This document shows positions 35,238 through 44,282 of a stretch of DNA of 64,000 nucleotides, one piece after another. A program made the position numbers and the translations under genes. How positions within the stretch are numbered: position 1 is the stretch's first letter; every line of letters starts with the position of its first letter. The notes below the pieces were generated by a model. It saw only the letters and a program-made list of their open reading frames with translations, was not told the origin of the DNA and did no database searches. The DNA is from Candidatus Gastranaerophilales bacterium (lineage in GTDB: Bacteria > Cyanobacteriota > Vampirovibrionia > Gastranaerophilales > Gastranaerophilaceae). Location: contig CALUVT010000001.1 in assembly GCA_944324345.1 (NCBI GenBank), positions 1 to 64,000 of the forward strand. The letters are read 5' to 3'.

Positions 35238-36002
35238 ATGAAATATTTAATACTTATTGTTTTAATTTTATTTATTTGGTCTTTTTTTATTGAGCCAAAC
35301 ATCTTAACAGTTAAGAATATTAAAATTAAAGAACCATCGCTTAAGGGTCTGAAAATAGTTTTTGCCAGTGATTTTCATATAAAATCTTACGAGATGTTCA
35401 GGCTAAAAAAAATCGTAAGAACAATCAACTCCCAAAATGCCGATATCATAATTCTTGGCGGAGATTATGTTAATGGACATAAAAAAGGCTCATCAATGCC
35501 AATAAAAGACATATCAAAAGAGTTTTCTAATTTCAAATCCAAACTTGGAGTTTATGCAGTTGTTGGAAACCATGACGGCTGGCAAGGAAAAGAAGAAGTT
35601 ATAAAAGAACTTGAAAATAATAATATAAATATTCTTTTTAACAGCAACAAATGTTTTGAAAAGTTTTGTATAGCAGGTGTGGATGATCTGCAAACCGGCA
35701 CTCCTGAGATAACAAAAGCTCTAGAAAACGTCAAAAATCCTGTTATTTTGGTTTCACATACACCTGATATTATGCCTGATGTTCCTCAAAATGTAAATTT
35801 GACACTTGCAGGACACCTGCACGGCGGTCAAATAAGGTTAAATCAAGCAATAATAACCCCCTCAAAATACGGCAAAAAATACGCAAACGGATATCTTGAA
35901 GAAAACGGAAAAAAAATCTACACAACTAAAGGTCTTGGAACAAGTATTTTGCCCATAAGATTTAACTGTTTTCCGGAAATTGCAGTCATAACATTTTACT
36001 AA
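35238..36002 (+). CDS. Membrane-anchored metallophosphoesterase
   Basis: A 254-residue protein of the YkuE/LpxH-like calcineurin superfamily. One N-terminal TM (residues 2-20) anchors it. The five metallophosphoesterase motifs are visible: DFHIKS, GGDYVNG, GNHDGW, VSHTPD and AGHLHGGQ. Family members such as YkuE act on the cell envelope or on UDP-diacylglucosamine-like lipids; the substrate here is unknown. ATG 35238 is preferred because a -10 lies 6 nt upstream and the TM starts there. It overlaps the stop of the convergent XRE gene by 4 bp. Confidence 0.88.
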   Translation: MKYLILIVLILFIWSFFIEPNILTVKNIKIKEPSLKGLKIVFASDFHIKSYEMFRLKKIVRTINSQNADIIILGGDYVNGHKKGSSMPIKDISKEFSNFKSKLGVYAVVGNHDGWQGKEEVIKELENNNINILFNSNKCFEKFCIAGVDDLQTGTPEITKALENVKNPVILVSHTPDIMPDVPQNVNLTLAGHLHGGQIRLNQAIITPSKYGKKYANGYLEENGKKIYTTKGLGTSILPIRFNCFPEIAVITFY

Positions 36003-36214
36003 TCAAAATCCAGCAATTCTTTTAAATTTACCCCTAAAACGTCTGCTATTATTTTTAATTTGGAAAGTGTAATATCCGTTTTTGCAGTTTCAACCATAGC
36101 GATTGTAGAACGAGAAATTCCTTCTACATCTAGAAAATCGTCCTGTTTAATATTTTTCTCTTTTCTGATTTTTTTCAGTTGTCGTGCAAACTTTTTCAGA
36201 TATTCGCTATCCAT
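35999..36214 (-). CDS. XRE family helix-turn-helix regulator
   Basis: A 71-residue single-domain Cro/C1-type regulator: LKKIRKEKNIKQDDFLDVEGISRSTIAMVETAKTDITLSKLKII, covering the five helices of the fold. ATG 36214 begins just before the domain. Two direct copies of TATTGACA (36233-36240 and 36258-36265), 25 bp apart, lie upstream and are candidate self-operators. No toxin-like partner is adjacent, so a toxin-antitoxin role is not supported. Confidence 0.8.
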   Translation of the reverse strand: MDSEYLKKFARQLKKIRKEKNIKQDDFLDVEGISRSTIAMVETAKTDITLSKLKIIADVLGVNLKELLDFD

Positions 36215-36359
36215 GTAAGTTATTATCAACCATATTGACACGTCTGAAAATCAGTCTTATTGACATTTTTGCTGTACAATTTTTAATTATATTTCCTTTT
36301 TTCTTGATTTTTTATGTTTTTTATTTTATTATCTAACCTGTAAAAATGAGGATAGGTTT

Positions 36360-36515
36360 ATGGAAAAAAATGTAAAAAAAGAAATGCTTGCATCTATTGA
36401 AGTTACTCGAGAAAGTATTAAAAATTCTCTGGAAATAGCTCTTGAAAGCTATACAGAGGCTTTTTCCAGACTTGACTTTCTTACATATCTTCTGACAAAT
36501 AATGAAAAAAAATAA
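36360..36515 (+). CDS. Small hypothetical protein of 51 residues
   Basis: A 51-residue, acidic, probably all-helical protein (MEKNVKKEMLASIEVTRESI start, LLTNNEKK end). A strong GAGGATAGG Shine-Dalgarno site lies 3-11 nt before ATG 36360, and codon use matches neighbours. It is not recognised. It sits between the XRE gene and the S41 protease. The following gap to 36677 holds only AT-rich DNA. Confidence 0.6.
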   Translation: MEKNVKKEMLASIEVTRESIKNSLEIALESYTEAFSRLDFLTYLLTNNEKK

Positions 36516-36677
36516 CTTTTTCTCTCATAATGTGGCATTTTTAAAGAATTATGTTATTATATAGTTAAAAATATTTTTATCCAAAAAATTTTTTCGGAAA
36601 CTTTTTGAAAAAAATAACATCTTATAAATAAGTTGTGCAACAAATGGGTAGAAGTATTTGGAGGAAATATCTTAAGA

Positions 36678-37901
36678 ATGAGAAACATTATGAAAAAAAG
36701 TCTTATATTTTTTGGAGCATTTTTGCTTTTATCGGGCTGGGTGATTAGAGATAATGTCTTTGCTTACAGTCCTGTTGATTTATATGACAATGTCTGGCGT
36801 CTTATTAATACAAAATTCGTTGATCAGTCAAACAATGCTCAAGATTGGTCAAAATGGCGTCACAAATATGACAATCAAATAAAAACCAACGAAGATGCTT
36901 ATGTCGCAATAAATACAATGATTGCAAGTTTGAATGATCCTTATACGAAATTTTTGGATCCAAAAGAATTTGCAGAGGAAACAAGCTCTATTAAGGGTTC
37001 TTTAAAAGGTATTGGAATTCAAATAGGTGTTAAAGACGGAAAGTTGATGGTAATTGCACCTATTGAAGACACTCCTGCCGAAAGAGCCGGATTAAAAGCA
37101 GACGATGAAATATTAGAAATTGACGGAGTCAGTACAAAGGGTATAACTGTTGATAAAGCTGCTGACAAAATCAGAGGAAAAGAAGGAACACAAGTTACAC
37201 TACTTGTAAAACGTGCAGGGATGGAACCAAAATCTTATACCATTACACGTGCTGAAATTGAAGTAAAATCTATTTCACAAAAAATTCCTACAGAAAATAT
37301 CAAAGTTCCTGATGACTTATGCTATATAAGACTAAGCTCTTTTATAAGCAGAAATGCAACAAGTGAATTTGGTACAATTTTAAACAACAACAGAAATAAA
37401 AAAGGCTTCATCATTGATTTACGTTCAAACCCTGGAGGACTTTTAACCAATGCCATTTATATATCAGACATGTTTCTTGATGGCGGAACAATAGTTAGTA
37501 CAGTTGACAGAGACGGTTATAAAGAAACTCAAAGAGCATCTGCCGGAGTTTATACAAACAAGCCTGTTGTAGTTTTGATTAACAAAGGTTCAGCATCAGC
37601 TTCAGAAATTTTTTCAGGGGCAATGAAAGACAACCACAGAGCCATAATTATTGGAGAACAATCTTTTGGAAAAGGTCTTGTTCAAGAAATTAATAAACTT
37701 CCATACGAATCCGGTATTAATATCACTATTCAAAAATACTTAACTCCAAACGGAACAGATATTAATAAAAAAGGTATTACACCTGATATAGAAGTAAAAT
37801 TAACAGAAGAAGACGTAAAAAATAAAAATGATGTTCAGCTGAAAAAAGCAATTGAAGTCTTGAGTAAGATGACAAGCGGACAAGAAATTGCAGCTCAATA
37901 A
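36678..37901 (+). CDS. ctpA: S41 family carboxyl-terminal processing protease
   Basis: A 407-residue exported protease. It has an N-terminal signal/anchor helix (about 5-25), a PDZ domain (about 95-180, GIGIQIGVKDGKLMVIAPI), and the S41 catalytic region with DLRSNPGGLL, the serine in KGSASASEIFSG and the lysine in GEQSFGKGLVQE. In Cyanobacteria the homologue matures photosystem D1; without photosystems, roles in cell wall hydrolase or periplasmic protein turnover are more likely. GAGG lies 13 nt before ATG 36678; ATG 36690 is an alternative. A terminator follows. Confidence 0.92.
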   Translation: MRNIMKKSLIFFGAFLLLSGWVIRDNVFAYSPVDLYDNVWRLINTKFVDQSNNAQDWSKWRHKYDNQIKTNEDAYVAINTMIASLNDPYTKFLDPKEFAEETSSIKGSLKGIGIQIGVKDGKLMVIAPIEDTPAERAGLKADDEILEIDGVSTKGITVDKAADKIRGKEGTQVTLLVKRAGMEPKSYTITRAEIEVKSISQKIPTENIKVPDDLCYIRLSSFISRNATSEFGTILNNNRNKKGFIIDLRSNPGGLLTNAIYISDMFLDGGTIVSTVDRDGYKETQRASAGVYTNKPVVVLINKGSASASEIFSGAMKDNHRAIIIGEQSFGKGLVQEINKLPYESGINITIQKYLTPNGTDINKKGITPDIEVKLTEEDVKNKNDVQLKKAIEVLSKMTSGQEIAAQ

Positions 37902-37920
37902 AAAGATTTATATTCACGAT

Positions 37921-37953
37921 AAAAATACCTGTAATATATACAGGTATTTTTTT
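37921..37953 (+). terminator. Rho-independent terminator before aroK
   Basis: AAAAATACCTGTA pairs with TACAGGTATTTTT around a 5-nt loop and ends in a T-run. The aroK promoter begins immediately after it. Confidence 0.85.
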
Positions 37954-37957
37954 ATTG

Positions 37958-37969
37958 TAAAATAATTTT
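37958..37969 (+). promoter_or_regulatory. Leaderless-type promoter of aroK-aroB
   Basis: TAAAAT (37958-37963), AATTTT, ATG 37970. The hairpin directly upstream leaves no room for a Shine-Dalgarno leader. Confidence 0.65.
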
Positions 37970-38479
37970 ATGAGTAAGAATATAATATTAATAGGCATGA
38001 TGGGGAGCGGTAAAACAACAGTAAGTAAAGAGCTTTCTAAAGTATTACCGGATTACAAACTTGTCGATATAGATAATGAAATTGAAAAAAGTACGCAGAA
38101 AAAAATTTCAGAAATTTTTCTTAAACACGGCGAACACTTCTTTAGAATGCTGGAATCCGATAAAATAAGAAAATTTTCTCAAAACACAAACCAAATAATA
38201 AGTGCCGGCGGAGGAGCATTTGAAGATGAGCAAAACCGCAAAATTCTTTTTGAATGCGGCACGGTTATTTATTTAAAAGCAACAGCGGAAGAAATATACA
38301 ACAGAATAAAAAATGAAACACACAGGCCTCTTTTAAAGCGAAATTTTTCTCTTGAAAAAATTCAAAATATTATGGAAAAAAGAGAAAAAAACTACCAAAA
38401 GGCAAACCACATAATTGACACAACCGGCAAAACTCCTTATAATATCGTAAAAGAAATTCTCGGAGTAATAAATGATTAA
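37970..38479 (+). CDS. aroK: Shikimate kinase
   Basis: A 169-residue kinase that phosphorylates shikimate at the 3-hydroxyl. P-loop GMMGSGKTTV lies at residues 8-17, the shikimate-binding DxD-type region is DIDNEIE, and GGGAFEDEQNR and RPLLKR (lid) are present. It overlaps aroB by 8 bp, forming an aroKB unit. Together with aroC about 10 kb away, the window carries three steps of chorismate synthesis. Confidence 0.94.
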   Translation: MSKNIILIGMMGSGKTTVSKELSKVLPDYKLVDIDNEIEKSTQKKISEIFLKHGEHFFRMLESDKIRKFSQNTNQIISAGGGAFEDEQNRKILFECGTVIYLKATAEEIYNRIKNETHRPLLKRNFSLEKIQNIMEKREKNYQKANHIIDTTGKTPYNIVKEILGVIND

Positions 38480-39539
38480 TCTTTCCGTTAATATTAAAAG
38501 CGAAAACAAGAGCTATCCTATATCTATTGAAAATCAATCTATTAGCACAATGAGAGAAAAAATTTTTTCATTTCTAAACGGGAAAAATTTTTTGGTTGTA
38601 ATATCTGAAAAAGTTGAGAAACTTTATGGCAAGGAATTAGGGTTTGAGAAATCTCAAAAGTTTATTTTAAAAGACGGTGAAAAAGAGAAAAATTTTAAAA
38701 ATTATAAAAAAATTCTTGAAAAAGCTCTAAAATTAAAACTTACAAGACAAGATGCCATAATTGCCATAGGAGGGGGAGTTGTAGGAGATTTGGCAGGTTT
38801 TGCGGCTTCTACCTACATGAGGGGTATTAGCTATATTCAGGTTCCAACTACACTATTAGCTTGTGTTGACAGTTCAGTCGGAGGTAAAACAGCCATTGAT
38901 ACAAGTTTTGGGAAAAATCTTGTGGGAACATTTTATCAGCCCGATATTGTTTTTATCAATCCGAATTTCTTAAAAACTCTTGATGAAAGACAATTTAAAA
39001 GCGGTATGGGAGAAGTTATAAAATATTCTTTTATAGAAAAGAGTTGTAAGTGTGATGAAGAATTAAATCTAACAAATTTTTTAAGCGATAATGTTCAAAA
39101 AATTCTCGAAAGAGAAGAAAAAACTCTTGCAAAACTTATTGAAATTTGTATAAAATTGAAAATCTCTGTCGTTGAAAAGGATGAAAAAGAAAGTAATTTA
39201 AGAAAAATTTTAAATCTTGGTCATACATACGGCCACGCTGTTGAAAAAATTACTAATTATAAAAAATATACGCACGGGGAAGCCGTTGTTGAAGGTTTGC
39301 GGTTTGCTTTTAATTTAGCTGTCAAAAAAAATCTAATTGATAAAAATTATAAATATTTCGCCGATGATGTGATAAAAAAATTCAAATTCTGTGAAATTCC
39401 TAAATTTGATTTGCCAAAAATGATAAAACTGATGCAAATGGACAAAAAATCAACATCAAAGTATATTATTTTTATACTTCCGAAAGATTACTCGGTTGTT
39501 GAGGAATTCTCTTTTCTACCTGAAGAAATTCTTTTATAA
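38472..39539 (+). CDS. aroB: 3-dehydroquinate synthase
   Basis: A 355-residue NAD- and metal-dependent enzyme that converts DAHP to 3-dehydroquinate. Motifs are GGGVVGDLAGFAASTYMRG, PTTLLACVDSSVGGKTAID, NPNFLKTLDERQFKSGMGE and the metal ligands in LNLGHTYGHAVE with a later HGEAV. ATG 38472 has GGAG upstream within the aroK end, so the two genes are translationally coupled. Confidence 0.95.
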   Translation: MINLSVNIKSENKSYPISIENQSISTMREKIFSFLNGKNFLVVISEKVEKLYGKELGFEKSQKFILKDGEKEKNFKNYKKILEKALKLKLTRQDAIIAIGGGVVGDLAGFAASTYMRGISYIQVPTTLLACVDSSVGGKTAIDTSFGKNLVGTFYQPDIVFINPNFLKTLDERQFKSGMGEVIKYSFIEKSCKCDEELNLTNFLSDNVQKILEREEKTLAKLIEICIKLKISVVEKDEKESNLRKILNLGHTYGHAVEKITNYKKYTHGEAVVEGLRFAFNLAVKKNLIDKNYKYFADDVIKKFKFCEIPKFDLPKMIKLMQMDKKSTSKYIIFILPKDYSVVEEFSFLPEEILL

Positions 39540-39554
39540 AAATTTTATTAAAAT

Positions 39555-39947
39555 TTATGGTTTTTTCTTGAATACGTTTTTTAATTTATCCCAAGTTTTG
39601 GTAAAGAAATCAGAGACCTTTGTCGGTATTTTCTTTGCAATTGGGATTAACTTCGATTTAAATTTGAATCCGGTAAAGATTAGAGCTCCTGCTGTCAAAA
39701 GTCCAAATACCCATTTTTTCCAAGCCGGAGTTTTAACAAGATTGTTTTTTGTCTGAGAAGGTTTAAATTCATCAACTTTTGGCTGTTCAAATCCGGGAAC
39801 TCTTGGGGGATTGTCAAGAAGGGGAGTTATTGCCGCAGGATTACCTACATACCTTGGAGGCTGTCCCAAAACATAAGATGGTGCATCAAAATCCAATACA
39901 CCGCTTTGTGCTAACATATCTAAGTTATCTGCCCAACCAATTGCCAT
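39555..39947 (-). CDS. Hypothetical protein with C-terminal membrane segment
   Basis: A 130-residue protein. Residues 1-70 are Pro-rich and uncharged to acidic (GQPPRYVGNPAAITPLLDNP), residues about 84-101 form one hydrophobic helix (WVFGLLTAGALIFTGF), and the tail is strongly basic (KKIPTKVSDFFTKTW, KKP end). ATG 39947 has AAAGGTGG upstream. No family is recognised. Its design resembles the unknown protein at 59798-60817. Confidence 0.6.
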   Translation of the reverse strand: MAIGWADNLDMLAQSGVLDFDAPSYVLGQPPRYVGNPAAITPLLDNPPRVPGFEQPKVDEFKPSQTKNNLVKTPAWKKWVFGLLTAGALIFTGFKFKSKLIPIAKKIPTKVSDFFTKTWDKLKNVFKKKP

Positions 39948-40023
39948 AATACCACCTTTTTATCTATACACTTACTTTTATAAAAAAATTTTTTACTTAA
40001 AAATTGCTTTTTAGTCTTTTATT

Positions 40024-40039
40024 TGTTAAATTTTGTAAT
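40024..40039 (+). promoter_or_regulatory. Near-leaderless promoter of the membrane glycosyltransferase-like gene
   Basis: TGT-extended TAAATT (40027-40032) lies 7 nt before ATG 40040, and no Shine-Dalgarno site is present. Confidence 0.45.
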
Positions 40040-41659
40040 ATGAAAGGGATTATAAAAGACAACAAATATCTTATTTTTCTTTGGTTATTTTGTATTTTAG
40101 GGCTTTTGTTTTTTTGCGGACATTATCAAGGGATATTAATTGATTTTGGGAGAGAAGTTTACTATCCTCAAAGAATTTTGCAAGGAAAAACTTTATATAA
40201 GGATTTATTCAATATATACGGCCCGCTTGCTTATCAAATAAATGCTGTTTTGTACAAGTTTTTTGGAGCAAAACTTTCCACTCTTTACGGGGCCGGAGTT
40301 TTATGTTCTTTATTAACTGTAAGCGGAATTTTTTTGATTGCCAAAAAATTTTTATCTGAATTTTTGAGTTTTGGAATTGGTTTGTTTTCATTAGCTGTCG
40401 GGGTAACCACTTCTGTTATTTTTAATTTTCATTTCCCTTATTCTTGGGCTGTTTTGTATGGTTTAGTTGCTTTTTTGTTTTCTCTGTATTTTTTATTAAA
40501 CTTTTGCGATGATAAAAATTCGACAAATCTTTGCATCAGTTCTTTTTTGGCAGGAATTTGCATAACTTGTAAATATGATTTTATTTTATATGGAATTATT
40601 GTTTTGTTTCTTATTGTCAAAGAGAAAAATTATAGAGCTTTATTATCTTTTTTAAGTGTTCCTTTTATTAGTTTTGGGGTTTTGTTTATTCAGGGTTTAA
40701 GATTTTCTGATCTGGCAAATTTTTTAATCGTTATAAAAGCAATGGCAAAAAGTAAAACTTTGACATACTTTTATCAAAACAGCGGAATTTATTTTCATCC
40801 AAAAGCTTTGGTAACGGATTTTTTATTATTTTTAAAGTTTGTTATTCCTTTTTCTGCCATACTTGCCGGCGTTTATCTGTTTAATAGAAACAAAATCGGA
40901 TCAATTTCTCTCCAGATTTTTGGATGGGTTACTTTTTTGTGGTTTTTTACCGAGAAATATCAAATTGCTTTCGGTTTTTTGCCGTTGGTATTACTGATTT
41001 TTGCATTATTCAGTTATAAAAAATTTGATTTTAAGCTTTTTATTCTGGTTTTGTCTGCATTAGCTGCGGGGGCGAAAGTTTTTTGGGTGCTTATTTTACA
41101 AAGTTACGGAAATTATTACGTTCCAATTATTTTAATTGCATTTCTGGCTTTGCTTTTTACTTATTTACCTAAAAAACTCGAAAAGGTCGTGGCAATTTAT
41201 GTTATTATTGCAGGATTATTTATTTTTATTTCGAACTTTTCTGCTCTTAGTTTGCCACAGTATAAAATTACAACAGAGAGAGGAACCATTTATACTCAAA
41301 AATATATTGCAGACAGTACAAATCAACTTATTAATTTTTTGAAAAATCAAAATGGAAATGCAGTTATTTTTCCGGAAGGTATGAGTGTTAATTTTCTCAG
41401 TAATACAATTTCTGATGATTATTATAACTCCCTTTTACCATTGTATGTTGAAACATTTACGGAAGAAAAAATTATTAATCATTACAGAGAAAATCTTCCT
41501 GAATACGTTATTTTTAATAACCTTAATATGAAAGATTATTATTTCAAATACATTTGCGAAGACTATGCTTTAGATTTTTGCCGTTTTGTAAAAGATAATT
41601 ATGAAATGGACAAAATAATTGATAACGGTTTTCGCTACGTTATTTTTAAACGTAAATAA
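40040..41659 (+). CDS. Multipass membrane protein, GT39/ArnT-like
   Basis: A 539-residue inner-membrane protein with about 11-12 TM helices and a C-terminal soluble domain (about 420-539). The first periplasmic loop has DFGREVYYPQRILQGKTLYKDLF, which matches the acidic D/E-bearing first loop of GT-C glycosyltransferases such as the GT39 or ArnT type that use lipid-linked sugars. The substrate is unknown. ATG 40040 is preferred to one at 40004, because an extended -10-like TAAATT lies 7 nt before it. It stands alone between the unknown 130-residue gene and metG. Confidence 0.7.
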   Translation: MKGIIKDNKYLIFLWLFCILGLLFFCGHYQGILIDFGREVYYPQRILQGKTLYKDLFNIYGPLAYQINAVLYKFFGAKLSTLYGAGVLCSLLTVSGIFLIAKKFLSEFLSFGIGLFSLAVGVTTSVIFNFHFPYSWAVLYGLVAFLFSLYFLLNFCDDKNSTNLCISSFLAGICITCKYDFILYGIIVLFLIVKEKNYRALLSFLSVPFISFGVLFIQGLRFSDLANFLIVIKAMAKSKTLTYFYQNSGIYFHPKALVTDFLLFLKFVIPFSAILAGVYLFNRNKIGSISLQIFGWVTFLWFFTEKYQIAFGFLPLVLLIFALFSYKKFDFKLFILVLSALAAGAKVFWVLILQSYGNYYVPIILIAFLALLFTYLPKKLEKVVAIYVIIAGLFIFISNFSALSLPQYKITTERGTIYTQKYIADSTNQLINFLKNQNGNAVIFPEGMSVNFLSNTISDDYYNSLLPLYVETFTEEKIINHYRENLPEYVIFNNLNMKDYYFKYICEDYALDFCRFVKDNYEMDKIIDNGFRYVIFKRK

Positions 41660-41710
41660 TTTTTATGCTAAAATTGGAAAGAAATTAAAACGAAGAGATA
41701 GGATATGGAA

Positions 41711-43270
41711 ATGGAAAAATTTTACATTACAACAGCAATTGATTACGTTAACGGTGCCCCGCATATTGGACATGCATACGAAAAGATTCTAACAGATATA
41801 ATAGCAAGACATTATTCTCAAAGATGTGATGATGTATATTTTTTGACCGGAACTGATGAACACGGTATAAAAATTCAAAAAACCGCTGCTTCTCAAGGTA
41901 TTAGTCCACAAGAACTTTGTGATATGAATTCACAAAAATTCAAAGATGCATGGAAAGCTCTCGATATTGATTATACAAAATTTATCAGAACAACGGATGA
42001 AGAACATGAAAAAATTGTTCAAAAAATCTTTGATAAATTATTGAAACAAGGAGATATTTACAAACATTCCTACGAAGGTTTGTACTGCCAAGGCTGTGAA
42101 TGTTTTTTGAATGCTAAGGATTTAACAGAAGACGGACTTTGCCCTGATCATTTGAAAAAACCTGAGGTTGTAAGAGAAGAAAATTATTTCTTTAGACTAA
42201 CAAAGTACAAAGATATTTTGATAAAATATATAAAAGAACATCCAGACTTTATTGTTCCGGAATTCAGAGCAAATGAAGTTCTAAATCAGCTTGAAGATAT
42301 TCAAGATATTTCTGTTTCTCGAGCAAAATCAAACGTTCAATGGGGTATTGATGTTTTAAGCGACAGTGAACAATCTATTTATGTGTGGATTGATGCGTTG
42401 TCAAATTATATAACAGCAATTGGTTTTGATACTGAAAAACCTTCTGAAAATTTTGAAAAATATTGGCCGGCTGATGTTCATGTTATCGGAAAGGATATAT
42501 TAAAATTCCATAGTATTTATTGGCCGGCATTTTTAATGGCTTTGAATTTACCTTTGCCAAAACATATTTTTGCTCACGGTTGGATAACTATAGATGAGTC
42601 TAAGATGTCAAAATCTTTGGGAAATGTAATTTCTCCAACATCTGTTCTTGAAAGTTTTAATCTTGAACATCCGGATGCTTTCAGATATTATATGGCATCA
42701 TCTGCTCCTTGCGGACGTGACGGAAATTATTCTGATGATGATTTCAAAGAAAAAGTTAATGCACATCTTGCAAACAGCATGGGAAATCTTTTAAACAGAA
42801 CCTTATCAATGCTTGTAAAATATTTTGACGGAGAAGTAAAACCCGAATTTAAGGGAGAAAATCCTTTGGCGAAAAAGGCTTTAGGAACTGTACAAATAGT
42901 AAAAAATCATTTTGACAATTTTGAAATAGCAGAAGCTTCACAAGAAATAATTTCTCTTGTAGATGTTACAAATAAATATGTTCAGGATAATGCACCTTGG
43001 ACACTTGCCAAAGAAGAAAAAATGGTTGAATGCGGACAAGTTTTGACAAATGTTCTTGATATTATGTGCGTAATTTGTGCACTTATTTATCCTTATTGTC
43101 CAAATATTGCAAAAGATATGGCTCGTCAGCTTTCTTTTGACTTAAAAATTAAACTTGATGATTTGACAGCTGATAATATTAAATTCGGAAAATTAATTTC
43201 AAAAGAAGATATCAAACCTGTATTTTTAAGGGTTGATTCTGAGTTAGCTGACAAATCCGTAAAAAAATAA
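41711..43270 (+). CDS. metG: Methionyl-tRNA synthetase
   Basis: A 519-residue class I synthetase. HIGH is HIGHAYEK at about residue 18, the zinc-binding insert is CQGCECFLNAKDL...CPDH, the signature KMSKSLGN lies near 300, and an anticodon-binding helical domain closes it. There is no C-terminal tRNA-binding EMAP-like domain, as in the shorter MetG form. ATG 41711 fits family starts with AGG 8 nt upstream; ATG 41705 two codons earlier is also possible. A terminator follows at 43287-43316. Confidence 0.95.
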   Translation: MEKFYITTAIDYVNGAPHIGHAYEKILTDIIARHYSQRCDDVYFLTGTDEHGIKIQKTAASQGISPQELCDMNSQKFKDAWKALDIDYTKFIRTTDEEHEKIVQKIFDKLLKQGDIYKHSYEGLYCQGCECFLNAKDLTEDGLCPDHLKKPEVVREENYFFRLTKYKDILIKYIKEHPDFIVPEFRANEVLNQLEDIQDISVSRAKSNVQWGIDVLSDSEQSIYVWIDALSNYITAIGFDTEKPSENFEKYWPADVHVIGKDILKFHSIYWPAFLMALNLPLPKHIFAHGWITIDESKMSKSLGNVISPTSVLESFNLEHPDAFRYYMASSAPCGRDGNYSDDDFKEKVNAHLANSMGNLLNRTLSMLVKYFDGEVKPEFKGENPLAKKALGTVQIVKNHFDNFEIAEASQEIISLVDVTNKYVQDNAPWTLAKEEKMVECGQVLTNVLDIMCVICALIYPYCPNIAKDMARQLSFDLKIKLDDLTADNIKFGKLISKEDIKPVFLRVDSELADKSVKK

Positions 43271-43286
43271 GAAATTTTTTCTATAC

Positions 43287-43316
43287 AAAAAGCGGCTCAC
43301 AAAAAGCCGCTTTTTT
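43287..43316. terminator. Bidirectional rho-independent terminator
   Basis: AAAAAGCGGCT pairs with AGCCGCTTTTT around a 7-nt loop. It serves metG and the leftward small gene at 43346. Confidence 0.9.
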
Positions 43317-43345
43317 ACTTTTTTATTTTTTTTTATTGTTTAAGA

Positions 43346-43732
43346 TTATTCATCTTGTTGTTGTTTAATCAAACTCCCGACAGCTGCATACATTGCTGCT
43401 GAAATTTCTGATGTTGATGTAAACGGTCCGTAATCTTTCATAAATTTTGCTACGTCAAATGTGTTTAAATAATTTTGTAATGCTGCTTCAGATGCTTCTG
43501 TTAAGCCGCCAACAAATAATATATTTTTTAAATAATTTTCGGCTTTTTCTTCAACATCCGCTTCATCATAATCAGAAGAAGAAAATTCTGTTGTATCTTT
43601 TTCTTCTTTTTCTTTTACTGAAACACCGTATTCTTTTGCTTCTTGTTCTTGTGTTTCCTGCATTTCTTCATCTTCTTCGACTGATGCTGAGGCTGATGTG
43701 TAAGCCTTTGAATTTACTCCTGTAATTTCCAT
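43346..43732 (-). CDS. Small acidic hypothetical protein, paralogue C
   Basis: A 128-residue, very acidic protein (Glu-rich stretch 18-60) with no signal peptide. The C-terminal half, NYLNTFDVAKFMKDYGPFTS followed by AAMYAAVGSLIK, matches the divergent neighbour at 43911 (YLENFDVKKFMKKNPNMTS, VMYNETENLVK). ATG 43732 has AAAGGATAGG upstream. The function is unknown. Confidence 0.65.
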   Translation of the reverse strand: MEITGVNSKAYTSASASVEEDEEMQETQEQEAKEYGVSVKEKEEKDTTEFSSSDYDEADVEEKAENYLKNILFVGGLTEASEAALQNYLNTFDVAKFMKDYGPFTSTSEISAAMYAAVGSLIKQQQDE

Positions 43733-43768
43733 ATACCTATCCTTTCTGTAAAATTTTTTACATTACGT

Positions 43769-43877
43769 ATGACGGAAACTATTTTTATTTTCTTTAATTT
43801 TTTGTAAAAAAATATTAATTTGTTATTTTCCTTCATATAGATGATATTGTTAAAGTTTTTTTATTTTTATCCGTCAT
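43769..43877. promoter_or_regulatory. Mirrored TCCGTCAT motifs upstream of both paralogues C and D
   Basis: ATGACGGA at 43769-43776 and TCCGTCAT at 43870-43877 are inverted copies, each about 35 bp before the start codon of the gene it faces. Both are followed within two bases by CGT. They may be a shared 5' UTR element or protein-binding sites for co-regulation. Confidence 0.5.
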
Positions 43878-43910
43878 CGTTAGAGCAAATTAGCAACTTT
43901 GAGGCATCCT

Positions 43911-44279
43911 ATGTTTAACAATGTAAACAATCCTTTTGGAAATCGTGCGGTTTCGTCTTCTACATCATCCGATAGTCACGGAAGAAGACAAAAAGAAGAC
44001 CCTAAAGAAGAGTTAAAAAAATATATTGATGAAGATGAACCCGATGAAGTTTTAATCGGCGGTCTGCCTATTTTAACAGAAGATGAAATCCTTGCAATGA
44101 CTAAACAATATATTGCAAAACTCAAATCTGAACATGAAGACAATGAAAAAATTCAAAAAAAATTAGACAAGTACCTTGAAAATTTCGATGTTAAAAAGTT
44201 TATGAAAAAAAATCCAAATATGACAAGCCCTGATTTTTATATGGTTATGTACAATGAGACAGAAAATCTTGTTAAATAA
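43911..44279 (+). CDS. Small hypothetical protein, paralogue D
   Basis: A 122-residue protein with an Asn/Ser-rich head (MFNNVNNPFGNRAVSSSTSS), an acidic middle and a C-terminal module shared with the divergent gene at 43346. ATG 43911 has GAGG 6 nt upstream; a TTG four codons earlier lies within that site. No signal peptide or TM is present. Variable head plus conserved C-terminal module is the same design as paralogues A and B, though the modules are not evidently homologous. Confidence 0.65.
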   Translation: MFNNVNNPFGNRAVSSSTSSDSHGRRQKEDPKEELKKYIDEDEPDEVLIGGLPILTEDEILAMTKQYIAKLKSEHEDNEKIQKKLDKYLENFDVKKFMKKNPNMTSPDFYMVMYNETENLVK

Positions 44280-44282
44280 GTT

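Noticed and set aside
35999..36515. Toxin-antitoxin pair formed by the XRE gene and the 51-residue gene
   Set aside because: They are divergent and 145 bp apart, and the small protein has no toxin-like features.
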